From the NCBI GenBank assembly GCA_014155875.1, contig JACEFZ010005600.1, positions 481,001-545,000 of the forward strand: a stretch of 64,000 nt of DNA, in the 5' to 3' direction. Made by a program: the position numbers and the translations under genes. The notes under the pieces are model-generated. The model saw only the letters and a list, made by a program, of their open reading frames with translations. It was not told the origin of the DNA and ran no database searches. Shown piece after piece: positions 1-13,446 of this stretch; position 1 is the stretch's first letter; each line of letters begins with the position of its first letter. The stretch is from Cepaea nemoralis (lineage: Eukaryota; Mollusca; Gastropoda; Stylommatophora; Helicidae).

Positions 1-1748
1 TATGAAAGAACACTTCCATGATGTCTTTGGAAGTTATGTTCTTCATTGGAATCGCTTCTGGCCAACGAGTACATAGATCAATGAGTGTTACAATGTACCT
101 ATTACCTTTAGATGTTACATGGTTTAGAGGACCAACTATATCGACCGAGATCTTTTCAAACGGTCTACTAGCCAAATCAGTAACTTGCAATTCAGCTTGT
201 GGGTGTTTACCCTTTTTGACAAGCTTTTGACAGATGTCACACGATCTGCAATACTGTTTGGTATCGTTGCAAAACTTTGGCCAATAAAATTGAGTAAGTA
301 ACCTTGCTCTAGTTTTAGCATACGCCATGTGTCCTGCAAAGGGTATGTCATGAGCTAGATTCAATGCTTGCTTACGGTTTTCTAACGGTAGCACTGTTTG
401 TTCTATAGTGCTGGAACCTTTGGTGTAGTACCGTGTTAGAATTCCGTTCTTCAGAGCAAAGTACCATTGAGCATTCTTTGCTACTCTTGGCTTTTGGCCT
501 ACAAGTTTAAAATACTTTTGCAGAGATCGATCGGCTTTTTGAGATGTTATAAACGTCTCCCTAGTTGTCTCAGGAGATGTTACAACTGGACTTACTCGTT
601 GTAAAGCCTCTGTCTGATCGATTCGATCTTGCATCTGTGCAGTAGATCTAGTTACTGCATTTACTACATTACAACGATCATTCTCATCACACATTGATGT
701 TACATTCACACAATTACATGTATGTTCTGGCGTAGCCAGGTTGGTATTTGTACATTCATTTACAGGTGGTAATACATCATGAATGGTGATTGGTGATGAA
801 GGTGAAATGGTAGTATCACTATTACAACTGACAGTTGATGTACTACTGTCATGTGGTATGTCATTCACTTCAGGAAGGTTTCCAATGATAATATCGCAGC
901 AAGGATTGGTTAATGCCGCGCATTTAACCTTTCCTGTAAGGAATGGTGTAGTTATATATGCCCATGCAATTGGATATTTCTCTATGTTTCCTGAGAATGT
1001 CCTGCATGTGACATATTTACCACTATATTGTGATGGTAAAATATAATCTCTCTTTACACCAATGAGAGTACTCCCGCTATCACGTAAAACTGTGGCAGCT
1101 CTACCATTAACATACCCCTGGTGGATGTTTAGTTTACCTTTGGAGTTTACTACAGAATTGGCCTCCTCACTGGTAACAGGTATAGAATGGCCGCATGTTA
1201 ACATGCCATCCTCATGAACTTGATCACAAATGGTACATTTTTCCTGATGGAACACCTCAATGGAATGTGCTGAGTTTACTGGGTGATCTTGTACACTTTC
1301 ATCTTCTGACGAAGAACTGTCAAACATGGCTGCATTAGCCTTTTTGGTCATTGACTTGCCTTTACAATCTTTACGCCAGTGACCATAAGCTTTACAAAGA
1401 TAACATTTGGTAACTTTTCTGTAGTTCTTCCTTTCTTTATCTTGCTTAGAAATGTAATTCTGCAAGTACATAGTGTACCCAGGGTGTTGGTCGCACATAT
1501 CATTCTCATTGTGTTTATAATCGCAATATTTGCACTGATACAATTTCTCTGCAGCTTGTTTATAAGGTCTTTGTTTGGTATTTGACCCTGCCTGATATTT
1601 GCCATATGTAGCTGCTGCTACAAAGTCTGTGCTGGTCAGACTACTAGAGAAACAATGCTTATTGGCTGCAAAATAACCAGAGCCACGACTTTCAATCTGT
1701 TGAACACTTTCACACTGACATTCCAACAAAAATTTAGAAAAAGGGGGG
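1..1748 (-). CDS. pol: Gmr1-like Ty3/gypsy pol: zinc knuckle, protease, integrase (partial)
   Basis: The minus strand is open from the gag end to the window edge (about 580 codons), with no stop in my translation. In order it shows: a CX2CX3HX5C finger (near 1540) and a classical CX2CX4HX4C zinc knuckle (CYLCKAYGHWRKDC, near 1395) that bind RNA; a retropepsin-type active site (VLRDSGST, near 1085); then, after about 700 nt of linker, an HHCC integrase zinc-binding module (AHDIPFAGH, then CRSCDIC, near 340-230) and the start of the integrase core (SVDIVGPL and TLIDLCTRWPEA, first two catalytic Asp). No reverse transcriptase or RNase H lies between protease and integrase. In ordinary Ty3/gypsy elements RT comes first; integrase upstream of RT is the hallmark of the Gmr1 group. 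RT would be expected left of position 1. It is out of frame with gag by one base at a C/T run (1738-1748). Confidence 0.85.
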
Positions 1749-2618
1749 TGGGAGAGATGCGATAATCTTATCTCTCAACATAAGATCAACTAATTTGTCA
1801 TAAATTCCATTTACTTTGGCTGCTGACAGCCATTTAGAAAAAATATTTTGAATTTCTGAGATGTAATCAGAGAACGTGTGTGTTGGCTTAGGAGACAACT
1901 TCCTAAACTGTTCTCTATAACCTGATTCATCTAGCAAAAAATGTGACATAATTGTTGCTTTAATGTAAAGATAATCTTCTTTCAGGTCATTTGGGATCGA
2001 CTCTATGACTTTAAGAGGTTCCCCAGAAAGACTTCTTACATATACTATCCCCCATTCAGGTTTTGGAATTTTGTAATGATCCATAACAAATTCAAAATTT
2101 TGGGTGAATGCTGCTATGCAATCACCTGAGTTGTAACTTCTGATCAGACCTTGGTACTTCTTATGAGGTTGATCTTTGTCTGTTTCTCTATTCACTTTAT
2201 CTTTAGAACATTCAGCTTTTAGCTGTTCAATTTTTAGTTGTGTTTCTTGCTCTTCTCTCTTACTTTGGGCTAAGATCTCAGCTTGCCTCACTGCAGCTTC
2301 TGACTGTTTTAGAGCAGCTTCTGATTGTGCTTGTTGAAGCATCAAAGCAGCTTCTGATTGTGCTTGTTGAAGCTTTAAAGCAGCTTCTGAGTTCTTTAGA
2401 GCAGCTTCTGATTCTGCCTCTTTCATTTTCAACGCCCTTTCGGCAGCTCTTTCATTCCGCTCAATCATCTGCTCTTGTTTCACAAGATATTCTGCATATT
2501 TATTTTCACTCCATGTTCTCAATCCCTCACCAGACATATTCATTTTTACACCCATTTCAATGAAATCGTTTAAAGAAGACATGATGAACAATAGGTATGA
2601 TGGAATAAATATAAACAA
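1734..2618 (-). CDS. gag: Gag of Gmr1-like LTR retrotransposon (coiled coil + SCAN-like capsid)
   Basis: This 294-codon frame encodes a structural Gag protein. An N-terminal region rich in Glu, Ala, Gln and Lys (residues about 45-140) contains repeated 11-residue units such as SEAALKLQQAQ, predicting a long coiled coil. Residues about 165-290 (from YQGLIRSYN to LRDKIIASLPP) resemble the SCAN/capsid C-terminal fold; vertebrate SCAN domains have been traced to Gmr1-type gag, which agrees with the downstream gene order. The annotated ATG at 2618 gives a hydrophobic leader; the second ATG at 2582 (MSSLNDFIEMG) is the more likely start. The frame ends at TAA (1734-1736) just after a C6T5 run. The capsid-to-zinc-knuckle reading continues in the next frame, so the stop is either a recent indel, an assembly error or a programmed shift. 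Confidence 0.85.
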   Translation of the reverse strand: MFIFIPSYLLFIMSSLNDFIEMGVKMNMSGEGLRTWSENKYAEYLVKQEQMIERNERAAERALKMKEAESEAALKNSEAALKLQQAQSEAALMLQQAQSEAALKQSEAAVRQAEILAQSKREEQETQLKIEQLKAECSKDKVNRETDKDQPHKKYQGLIRSYNSGDCIAAFTQNFEFVMDHYKIPKPEWGIVYVRSLSGEPLKVIESIPNDLKEDYLYIKATIMSHFLLDESGYREQFRKLSPKPTHTFSDYISEIQNIFSKWLSAAKVNGIYDKLVDLMLRDKIIASLPPPFF

Positions 2619-3259
2619 AATTACTTATGATGTTAGTAAGTTACAAATATTTATAGCACAGTTAATGTCTAAAGCCAAACTAACGAAAGTATAAAGAGAG
2701 ATAAAAAAAATTTATACTCAAGTAATCCTTGGGTAATGTGCTGTTCAGTGGTGCTCGAAATCACACTGGAACGTCTTTTGGGTTGACGCACAAAAAATAT
2801 TTTGAAGTTCACCAGACTCAGGTAAAGTTGACACAAAAACCTGTACTTTTTAAACTAAACGAAATTAGAACGTTTGTAAATGTATGGTGTGTGTAATGTC
2901 ACTGAAGTCTGTAAAGGTTTGTATGCTGTCAAGTATTATTGTTAGTCGTTACCACAATCAACAACTTTCACGCTCACACTAACCCTACTCAATGACATTC
3001 AAGGGCACGGCCGCCATTTTGGATTTTAGGTACAAAATTTGTTGAATTTAGCTGATAAGTCTGAAGACGCCTCGGTTGGCTTCAAATAATATCTTCACAC
3101 TTATAATTTAATTAAATCACCTCTATTTAATCGTTACTTTACCTTAATCTATGACTTGCGCACTTCTATCGGCATGTTCACATTCGCTTCAAACTCGGAC
3201 AAAAAAATACAAGTTCGCATTTGGTTCAAAACCCGGACGAAAGCCACCACGTTCGCACT
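2619..3259 (-). other. 5' leader of the Gmr1-like element with candidate primer binding site
   Basis: Non-coding leader between gag and the 5' LTR on the minus strand. A TGGTGGCTTTCGTCCGGG stretch (3249-3232) starts ten bases inside the LTR end and has the TGG start expected of a tRNA primer binding site, but I could not match it to a specific tRNA. A diverged direct repeat of the TTCAAAnCnCGGAC type occurs at about 3188-3200 and 3225-3237. Confidence 0.4.
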
Positions 3260-3880
3260 TGTCAGAGTCTTGCGTAGAGCAAGATAAGTAGCTTGTTTTC
3301 TGGCAAGTGTGAAGCAATATCAAACTATCAAATCACACGAAGTGAATATCCGAAAGTATTATTCACAAGCTTTATTTACGCGCTGCATTTATTATCGCAC
3401 AAACATCGCGCACTGACAATCCATAGCAATCATTACGGCATAAACAATATCACTACAATACATAATAATACATGCAAGCAATAAACATCTCACTTACAAG
3501 TCAAACTATTCAAGCGTTCGAACCAGTCTCCCACTGTCGTACAGGCTAGCTCTCAATGCAGATTCAAACACTCCTCGCATACCCATGCGACCTGTCCATT
3601 CAAACACCTAAACCCGTCTGCCAGTTCTGGCGTTCTACACGCTACACGCCAGTCGGCGCTCACGTCAGCTAGTGTGACCCCTGCAAGGTTCACGGGGTGT
3701 ACTGCTGACCAGCGGTCGTTTAAGCTTCGCTCAATTGCTGTGCTTGGCTGCTTATCCGGGCGTCGTCGAAGACGCCGCGTTCTCTCTGCAGTGTTTAACA
3801 TCACTCAGGGTTGCGTGTTGTTATGTTGTCTGGCGTTGGTACAGACAACGCGTCGCAACCTCGGATGTGAGACCCTGACA
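3260..3880 (-). mobile_element. 5' LTR of the Gmr1-like element
   Basis: The 621-bp block is bounded on the plus strand by TGTCAGAGTC (3260) and GACCCTGACA (to 3880), an inverted TGTCAG/CTGACA terminus typical of LTRs. It sits directly upstream of the minus-strand leader and gag. On the minus strand an AATAAA signal occurs at about 3377-3372, roughly 110 bp before the LTR end, fitting R/U5. The same termini bound the solo LTR at 24810-25339. Small open frames inside it look non-coding. The target duplication cannot be tested because the other LTR is off the window. Confidence 0.65.
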
Positions 3881-4074
3881 CTCACTGTTTTAATATATCA
3901 GTTAGGAATTCAATGTAGCAGACTGTAGATGGTGTATAAATATTTTATGCGTCAACATAAATGCTGTATCCAGGATATTTAAGTTCTCAGTATGAAATGA
4001 TTTATTAGCTTGTCAATATTGTTGTATGATTTTGTGCATACTGGTTATTCAATATATGTATCCAAAAATTAAGG

Positions 4075-5583
4075 TACCTGAAACACCAGAGAAGAAGCCT
4101 AGATGGTATCAGTAATAGAATTCTTCGTTGTACTGCACCAGTCATTAGCGAGTCCTTAACGTTCATATATAACCAGTGCCTGACCAAAAACTACTTTCCA
4201 TCTGCATTTAAAATTGCTAAAGTGTTTCCGCTAATTAAAAATGGCTCAATCGATAATAGTGTTTTGGGTAATTATAGACCTATTTCCTTACTATCGTCGC
4301 TATCAAAACCACTAGAAAAACACATTCATAATATAACGTTACACCATTTAATTAACAATGATCTAATAATTAACAGTCAATCTGGGTTTCGACCTAAATA
4401 TTCTTGCCATAGTGCTCTAACAAAAATGACCGATAACTGGCACTTAAACATCAACAACGGTAGAATTTGTGGAGCGGTGTTTGTAGACTTTAAAAAAGCT
4501 TTTGATATGGTAGATCACGATATTTTAATTAGAAAACTAAAGCAAATGAAGACAAGCACCAACATGGTGAACATAATTACGTCATTTCTATCCGACAGGC
4601 AACAAGTCGTGTCCTTCAACAACTGTCTATCAAGACCCACACAGCTTAATATTGGTGTGCCTCAGGGCTCAATACTAGGTCCGCTGCTTTTTGCAGTTTA
4701 TATTAATGATCTTCCTTTATATATCAATACAACTTGTGATCTATTTGCAGACGACTGTACTATATATACTAGTCAAGAAAACCGTAGTGAATTAGAGAAT
4801 TCTTTACAAAAGGAACTTGATAATCTTACTAGATGGAGCAATGAAACCCGCATGCAAATTAACATCGACAAAACCAAATCCATGCTAATAACGACCAGAC
4901 AAAAACTACAGACACTAGCCATAACTGGATCACCGCTCGAACTCCGCATGGGCACGTTACCTATAGTTAATGTGACTGAACATAAAACACTAGGGATTTT
5001 AATAGACAGCCATTTGAACTGGAGCTCTCGTGTTCACGCTCTTACCAAGAAAATAGCACAAAAAGTTTACCAACTTGCTAAAATTCAGCAATTCCTGGAC
5101 GAAAGCACACGAAAAATATTCTACACATGCTATATCCAATCACATCTCGATTACTGTTCCACAGTTTGGGATGGTTGCCCTAAATCTAATTTAAAACGAC
5201 TATGTTCTCTACAAAACCGAGCTATTCGTCTGGTTTCTGGCATAAAGCACGTTGAAAGTAATAATTTGTATAGTCATCTAAGACTTCTACCACTACAAAA
5301 GCTCTTCCTTTTCAACAAAGCCAAATTAGTGAATAAAATTATATCTCAAAATACCCCAGAGTATCTTCTGCCGCTGATTCAATCTAATGCAATGAACAGC
5401 AAGCGCCTAAATTTGTTACATGTCTCAAAGCCTAGATTGGACCTATACAAAACATGTTTCGCCTATTCTGGTGCTCACTTATGGAATGATCTGCCTCCAG
5501 ATCTGAAAACTCCAATGAGTCCCTACACATTTAACCGAAAACTCTTTCAATACTTAATCCATACCGACTATATGCCACCATAA
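4075..5583 (+). pseudogene. Non-LTR retrotransposon reverse transcriptase (CR1/jockey-like), 5'-truncated
   Basis: Continuous RT coding sequence. The ATG at 4222 is not the natural start: the same frame reads upstream to about 4075 (SLDGISNRILRCTAPVISES), the usual entry to the RT domain. Visible motifs are NYRPISLLSSLSKPLEKHIH, QSGFRPKYSCHSAL, VDFKKAFDMVDHDIL (motif A with catalytic Asp), GVPQGSILGPLLFAVYINDLP in part (motif B) and LFADDCTIY (motif C). The thumb and C-terminal region run to a TAA at 5581-5583 with no frameshift, so the RT part is intact, but the endonuclease and any ORF1 are missing by 5' truncation, as expected of incomplete target-primed insertion. No RNase H is seen. Clade assignment by eye only. 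Confidence 0.85.
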
Positions 5584-5655
5584 TTCATTTACTGGTATAA
5601 TTGTTCAGTATAATTGTTCATTATAATTGTTTAACTATAATTGTTCACTATATAT
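5584..5655. repeat. AT-rich short tandem repeat after the RT
   Basis: Four to five imperfect copies of a TATAATTGTTCA-type unit directly follow the RT stop codon. They look like part of the element's 3' UTR. Confidence 0.6.
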
Positions 5656-6640
<985 letters not shown>

Positions 6641-8500
6641 GCTCATGACAAGTGTCAGTGTATATGTGTGAGTAAAGTGTGGGAGTTTCTTCATACTAGT
6701 TTCAATACTAACGTGAGACATTTTATATGTGTCTAGATGTGAGGAAGTGTGAGTGTATGTGGAGGATGTGTGTGAGTGTGGGGATATGTGTGGGTAGTGG
6801 TGTGTGGGTGGGGGTGTGGGTGGGGTATGCGTTTGGATGGGTTGGGGTGTGTGGGTTTTGATGGGTAGTGGTATTTGTGGGTGTTGGTGGGATGTGTGGA
6901 TGGATGTGTGGGGGTGAAAGTAGGGGTGTTGGAATGGGTGTGGGGGATGTGTGTATGGGTGGAGGATATGTGTATGGGACGGATGCAGGGGATGTGTGTT
7001 TATGTGGGTGGAGATGTGTGGACGGTTTGAGGAAGTATGTGTAGGAGGCGGGGTTGTGTGGGTAGGGGATTGTGTTGGGTGGATTGGGGATGCAAGGGCG
7101 GGTGGGGAGAAGTGTATGGTGTGTGGGTTTGAGATATGTGTGCGGTGTGTTGGTGGGGGATGTGTGAATGATGTGTGGGTGGAGGGTATGTTTGTGGTGG
7201 TATGGGTGGAGGATAGTGTGTGGTGTGGGGGATGTGTGTGATGGGTGCGGGGAATGTGCGTATGGGTGGGGTATATGTATGGGTGAGTAGGGGATTGTGG
7301 TGGTTGGGGGAAGTATGTGGGGGAGTGTTGGTGGGAGATGTGTGTGTTTGGATGGGGAATGTGTGGGTGGGGGTGTGTGAGTGGCTTAGGGATGTGTAAG
7401 TGGGTGAGGGAGTTGTATGTGTCGGGGTGGGATGTGTGAGTGGGTGGAGGATGTGTGTGGGGTAGGGGTATTGTGATCGAGAGATGTTTGGTTGGGGGTG
7501 GGGGTGTGTGGGTGCGTAGTGGAGGATGTATGCGTGAGTGAGTGTGTGTTGGTGGACGGGTAGGGAATGCGTGTGTGGGTGGGGAGAGGTGTGTGGTGTG
7601 TTGGTTGGGAATATTGTGTGGGTGAGGTATGTGTGTGTGGGTGGGGGATTTTTGTGGTGTGTGAGTGGGGGTATGTGGGGTGGATGGGTAAGGGTATCTG
7701 TGTGGGTGTGGGTGGGAATATTGTGTGATATCTGGGTGGGGGATATGTGTGTGGTATGTAAGTGGGGATGTGTTGGTGAGGGATATGTGTGTGTGTGTGG
7801 TGCGTGGGTTGGGAATAGTGCATGGTAGGTGTATGTGATGTGCGGGTGGGGGATTGTGTGGTGGGGGATTAGGTTAAGGCATGTGTGGGTGGGTGGAAGT
7901 TGTATGTGTGGGTGGTGGGGTTTGTGTTAGTGGATTGGGATGTATGGGTGGTTAGGGAGATGTGTGGGGTGGAGGTAGGGACATGTCAGTTGGTGGGGAT
8001 GTGTGTGTATGGTTTGGGAATGTGTGAGTGGATGTGCGATGTGTGGGTTGGTGGGGGATTGTGTGCATGGGTGGGGAATATGTTGTCAATGGAGATGTGG
8101 TTGGGGGATGGGTGGTTTGAGGTGTTGTTAGGGAGAGGATGTGTGGGGTACTATGTGTATGTGGATGGGCGTGGGATGTGTGGGTTGGTGGGGGAATGTT
8201 TGTGGGTGGCGAGTGTGTTTTGATTGGGGGATCAGGGGAGGGCAGTGTGTGTGTGGGTGGGGGAATGTTTGTGGGTGGCGAGTGTGTTTTGGTTGGGGGA
8301 TCAGGTGAGGGCAGTGTGTGTGGGTGGGGGATGTGCGGGAGGGGGATGGATCGGTTGGTGGGGTATGTATGTGTCCCTTGGTGTGCGTGTATGTCGGTAG
8401 GTGGGGGTGTGTATGTGTCCCTTGGTGCGCGTGTGTGTGGGTAGGTGGGGGTGTTGTGTGGGTGGGGTGATGTATGGATGGGTGGGAGATGGGCTTCATA
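6641..8500. repeat. G-rich GT minisatellite-like tract
   Basis: About 1.85 kb in which the plus strand is almost entirely G and T with scattered A, built on degenerate GTGTGGGTGGGGGATGTGT-like units. A clearer tandem duplication of about 68 bp lies near 8190-8320. Runs of three to five G are very frequent, so the plus strand has strong G-quadruplex potential. Open frames are compositional artefacts. Confidence 0.85.
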
Positions 8501-8509
8501 ACATGGTAA

Positions 8510-8690
8510 TTAGCCTTGTTTATGTTTACAACATTCATTTCACAATGTTTATTTTATCCTCCTATGTAAATGTATAATGCTCTTGATGAACGAAAGACGA
8601 GTGATTGAAAGGGCCGAATGTAAGACGGGCCTGCGCGCCCAATTTGTGACCCTAATAAAGTTGATTTGATTTGATTTGATTTGAGAAGAC
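8510..8690 (+). mobile_element. 3' end of a non-LTR retroposon with (ATTTG)n tail
   Basis: A short unique segment ends in CCTAATAAAGTTG followed by at least four ATTTG repeats (about 8661-8684). AATAAA next to a short tandem tail is characteristic of LINE/SINE 3' ends. It may be the 3' end of the RT at 4075-5583, separated from it by simple-repeat expansion, or an independent short insertion. Confidence 0.6.
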
Positions 8691-11600
8691 AAATTATTTA
8701 ATATAACTGAGACATCTATTACAGGGGGAAATTCATTTTTGTCCCTGAAATTAAGACACTTAAGTAAATGAATATGAGGCCTACTCCATCTCCAAATTAA
8801 ATTGCTGGCATGGGTGAGAGAGGGGAAATCTTGTTGTAACTACAACATTTTTAATGTCACCACATCACATAAAGTAACAACTCCTTATATTCTCTTCTCC
8901 CCATAACATGCTTGCAACACTGAGAGTAGAGAATGTGAACCCTGATGGAAAACTTGGGCAACCATTAAGACACCTCACTAACAATCTCTCTCGGTGATAG
9001 TCAGTATTCGTACCGGCTAATGTCCAGTGTCGATTCGACATCTGGATTTATTCTTCAGTGTGTAATCTTGTCGGTAGCCCTGATCAAGCTGCTGAGAAAG
9101 TGAGCACAATTGAAATCTCCAGGAGAAACATCCTTATCAACTCAGTCACTCGCCATTCTTGAAGTAATGGTATTATTAAGCGTACTTGATACGTGATAGA
9201 CGAGATGAAAGGAAAATTCTACCTGATGTCATGGGCAGTCATACAAAACCGACCACAGTCTGGTGTCTATAAGGCATTAGTCTATTGTTCGATGGTGTAA
9301 TCTCTGGTGTACTAGGATCCACGTCACCAGGAGTTAACTCATTGAATTTCCAGGAAGGCCATCAAAATAACTGGACCCCTAGCCATTTATATGGAAGTGG
9401 AGAGCGTACGCAAAGTATGTGTCTGGGAAACGATGGATAACCAACCTGATGTCATTGGCGTATCATACGACGAGGAGCATAACGTGGAAAACCTGAAAAA
9501 TTTCATGAAGAGATAAAACAGGATCCGTCTCCGATGTTGGCCGTCAATTCATCCTCAGTTGAGAAAGCATTTCTGCCTGAAATGGTGGAGATTAAAGGAA
9601 GGACAAAGTTGGAAAAACTGATGTCTTTCTCCTTTTTCATCCTCAATTGGGAAGACCTTTCTGCCTGGAAAAATGGTAGGAATGTAGCTCAGTTCTAGAC
9701 AAGAGCAAAGTCTGTGATGGAATGGACTAATAAGGATTACTGTTCTTAAACAGTTAACTCTTATATGGTAGAGATCACTGCAACTCCAGCAGTTGACACT
9801 CTATACACAATGTCTGCGAAAGTGGACTAACGAAAGATCAGTTTCAAACAGCTGACTCCTTTCAAGATAAAGATCCCTGCACTCCAGCAGTCGACTCTTT
9901 ATATAATAAGAACAATGCATTACGCAGTGGAATCTTATATTATTACTGAGATGCGAGGTATAACACAAGACCTGGCCAGTCCTATCCTCAAAGTCAGTAA
10001 AATTGCTTCCAAAATTCCAGTCAATATTGGGATCTATGAAGCTATACCCACATAATCACACCCCTTCAAAGGTGGCTGTGATAATGACGGACTTCTCTAT
10101 GGCTGAGAGGAAACGCCTTATTCGCCAAATAGTAAACGTTTTGCTCATGTGGGAGGGAAAGAACGGATACTCCAGCCACTCAAAAGCACTTCGCTAAAGC
10201 ATGGCTGAAGACAACTAGTTGGAATCCCACCTGGAATTCTATATTAGTAGTAGTAGATGTCACAGTCTGGCTGCATCTACAAATTCAGTTGCTACGTTAG
10301 AAAATAGAGCAACTAAGGAGAGAAAATGCTGTCACTTCTCACAACAAATCAAAATAGAGGCCTAACGGAATGAGGAAATCTCAGCCAATAAGTGCATCCT
10401 CTAAATCTATGGTAAGACTACAGAAATAAGTCAAGGAAATATAATGGGAAATTGCTACTATCTGCAAACACAAGAGGCTTATTGGAAAGGTAGACCCTGT
10501 GTCCAACGCTAACCAAATCTGCACTAGTAGATTTTAGTCTTAACAAGTTTGCAGTGGCTGCTATACAGTTCACCCGGAAGTGATTGTCTTTGCTCCGGTG
10601 ATGATCAAAAATTTTAACCCAGTTCCAAATGCCTAAGATTACTGTTGGAGAAAGTGTTCAGTTAAATACACTCTCACAGGATTATCATTCTCCAGTGGCG
10701 AAGGGAAGAATGAAGTTCTGATAAGGTGAAAGGTTGAGAGATACATGGAATGCAACCATTCTCTCTAAACGTCATCTAGAAGTTGGCTTAATTGCAAAGC
10801 CATTACTTCACATAATGAATCTCTATGGTCCATTCATACATTACGAAATGGTGTGACTCAGAGAGATCATTTATCACAACAGGAAATATAGCAAGGATGT
10901 CGGCGATGGAACACTGTCAGAGGTAAATAGAAGGGCAGTTCACAGATGAGTGGAGTCAGGACTCCTGATGCTCCCAGTGACTTAAAGGAACTTAATGCAG
11001 GGCTAACTTCATGGTCTTTGCGTTTGCCACCAAATTCATCAACAGATGCAATGTTGGGGCAGATTTTTTTTAAGGAGAAAAATCACTTAGTTCCAAATGT
11101 ACTACTCTAGTAGGGTAAAGGGAGACAGGGAGTAATTGACAAAACCACCTGAGGGATCTGGGAACTGTGGATTTCTGAGATTATCTGTCATGCCTATGAA
11201 AGATTTAAGAGAGGGGCCATGTAACATGATGGAACAGAACCCCCATTCCCAGCCCGACACATTCATAAAAATACTTTAAGTCTGAACGGGGACCATCCCA
11301 GATAGAAGGGCTATTATTAGATCGAATGTTCCAGAACGAGTTGGGGGAGGGTAGCGGTATGCGCTTGTCTTTTCATTGGCTAGTACGTGGCAGCCCACGC
11401 TATTCACTGGGCCACATTTGAATATCCAATTAGTTTGAGCGGGGATTCCACCAGGAGCAGTCGCTAGTTTGTGATGTGATGACGCAAAAATGCCCTTAAA
11501 GATTCTATAATATATTGTTCTCTGGACAACAGGTACCACTTTAAAACATACTTTAATGTTGTGATTATGCCTAGTGAACGAAAGAGAAGAATATAATGAG

Positions 11601-13446
11601 TATTTTATGAATAAAATGTGAAAGTGGAAAACCTAACTTCTGTGCGCCAGTATTCTGAATACTTGCTTCTTCAACCTTGACATGTCTTTCACGCTGTATA
11701 CTCCAAGTGCATATCAATCCCTTGTTGTGACTGGTTGCGTATGCTTGATGAATGTATAGTACACTCATGCAAATTCGCAAACCCAAACCCCTTGTGCATT
11801 CTTCATGCCTAGGATGACTCATTCTTAAATCAACTGTACCTTTGCTCTCGCGAGTTAACATATGGCAGTCTGAATTAGAATGGGTGATGTAAACATGTAC
11901 AAGTTCCTTTGTAAAACGCTGAGAATGTTGGAGTGAATGAGCTGGTGCTTTGATAAGTAGCCTCTCACATTAGTAGAAGGAAAGATGCTTCAATATCAAT
12001 ATGTAGGCGGGACGTGATGGCACGCCAGAATTGCAAAGTTCATGTGATGGCCTGGTGGCTAGATTACGCTCAAGAGAATACCATTTCTCTCTGCAGCATT
12101 ACACGGGTACCTCTACTGTTGGTAGGTTCATATAAACTAGTTCCTAAGAGGACAATAGGTGTGTGAACCTGTGTCTTAGTTGGCTGAATATAATGTATGG
12201 CTCATGCAAACTTACAAGGACTAAACATGTTTTCCACATATGTGCTTTGGTGCATATGTGAACAATTGCTATGCAATTGAGCTTCTGTTACCTACTGTAG
12301 TAGACATGAAAATTACTCAGTGGGGAAAGAGCACATGATGATGATGATGATGATGATGTACCTGTGAGACAAGTCTGGTGAAAAAGGGTGAGGTCTGGCA
12401 TTGCTGTGTAAGTGTATATGGAATAGGACATTCATGCACCAACATCACAGCCATTGGAATGGATGTCTGGTCTGCTAATTGGGTAAATGCCATTAGTTAA
12501 TACATAATGCATATTGCAGTTGTAAATGCCTATTTTCCATTTCCCTTCACAATGCCTGTCCCATGTTGCTATGTCACAATGATTGCTGTACTGTGTCTGG
12601 TCCTCCTTGTGCCCAGGTCTACTGTGGTTCAAACATGGTGGAACTTAGACCACATAAATGCTTGTAATTGTGTTAAGCTACCCTGTCTCAGCATATAGTC
12701 TTGTGATTACCACAGTACATCACAGTGAAATTCACTACATCATCAACTAGGAGAGGTGTGCTTGGACAACACCCACCTTAACCTTCCCCATCTCCATCTG
12801 TGTATGTTAATGTATGATAACATCATCTTTTAACAAATGTAAAGAGATGTTGTGCCATTTTGTATATTGACAGAGAACAGGAGGATGGAGGAGAGGCTTC
12901 CATATATCATCTGGGACAACTAACCAGTAGTCCCTAAATCCAGAACCAATTCTGTTCTCAAAAGGAATGGTTCTGAAGACTTCAGTGATCATGATTATCA
13001 ATGACATCTGAGAACTAAACAACAAGTCTATGGTGGTGAACCTCATTCAATGAACCGTGTGAAATGACTAAGGCATGGGATGGTTTGTCTAGGACTTATC
13101 TTAGTTAATCTCCAGCCTGGTGCTCACACAGTGTTTTTCAGAATGAAGACTTGTAAAGTAAGTGAGATAGACTGAGGAGAAAGAAGACTGGGACATATTT
13201 GTATCTTAGATCTTCCTCTACAGGAAAAGTAGAACAAAACCCTAAGTCTCAACTTCATAAACAGTCAACTCACCAGTGAAAGACAAGGCTATAACTTTTC
13301 TTCAAACTGTGACAGTAGGGGACAATTAGTCTGACTTGGAAAATCATCATGGGGAGAACTGCAACCTGAGCTTGTCCAACACCCATCATAGGTGCTAAAA
13401 GGATTAAACAGACCAGTGGAGCAGAATGTCCCTATGCTTGCTCCAG
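8691..13446. other. Unclassified, probably intronic or intergenic DNA
   Basis: I see no recognisable protein family, RNA gene or long tandem array in this 4.7 kb. Short open frames (for example 10003-10197, 11276-11539, 12507-12698) have no recognisable motifs. A short (GAT)n lies at about 12337-12359. Old, decayed transposon sequence is likely but not demonstrable by eye. Confidence 0.5.

Noticed and set aside
3553..3928. Open frames of 83-84 codons on both strands
   Set aside because: They lie inside the LTR and show no protein family motif.
6951..8538. Several open frames of 90-145 codons on both strands, rich in Gly/Val/Trp or His/Pro/Thr
   Set aside because: Compositional artefacts of the G/T-only tract.
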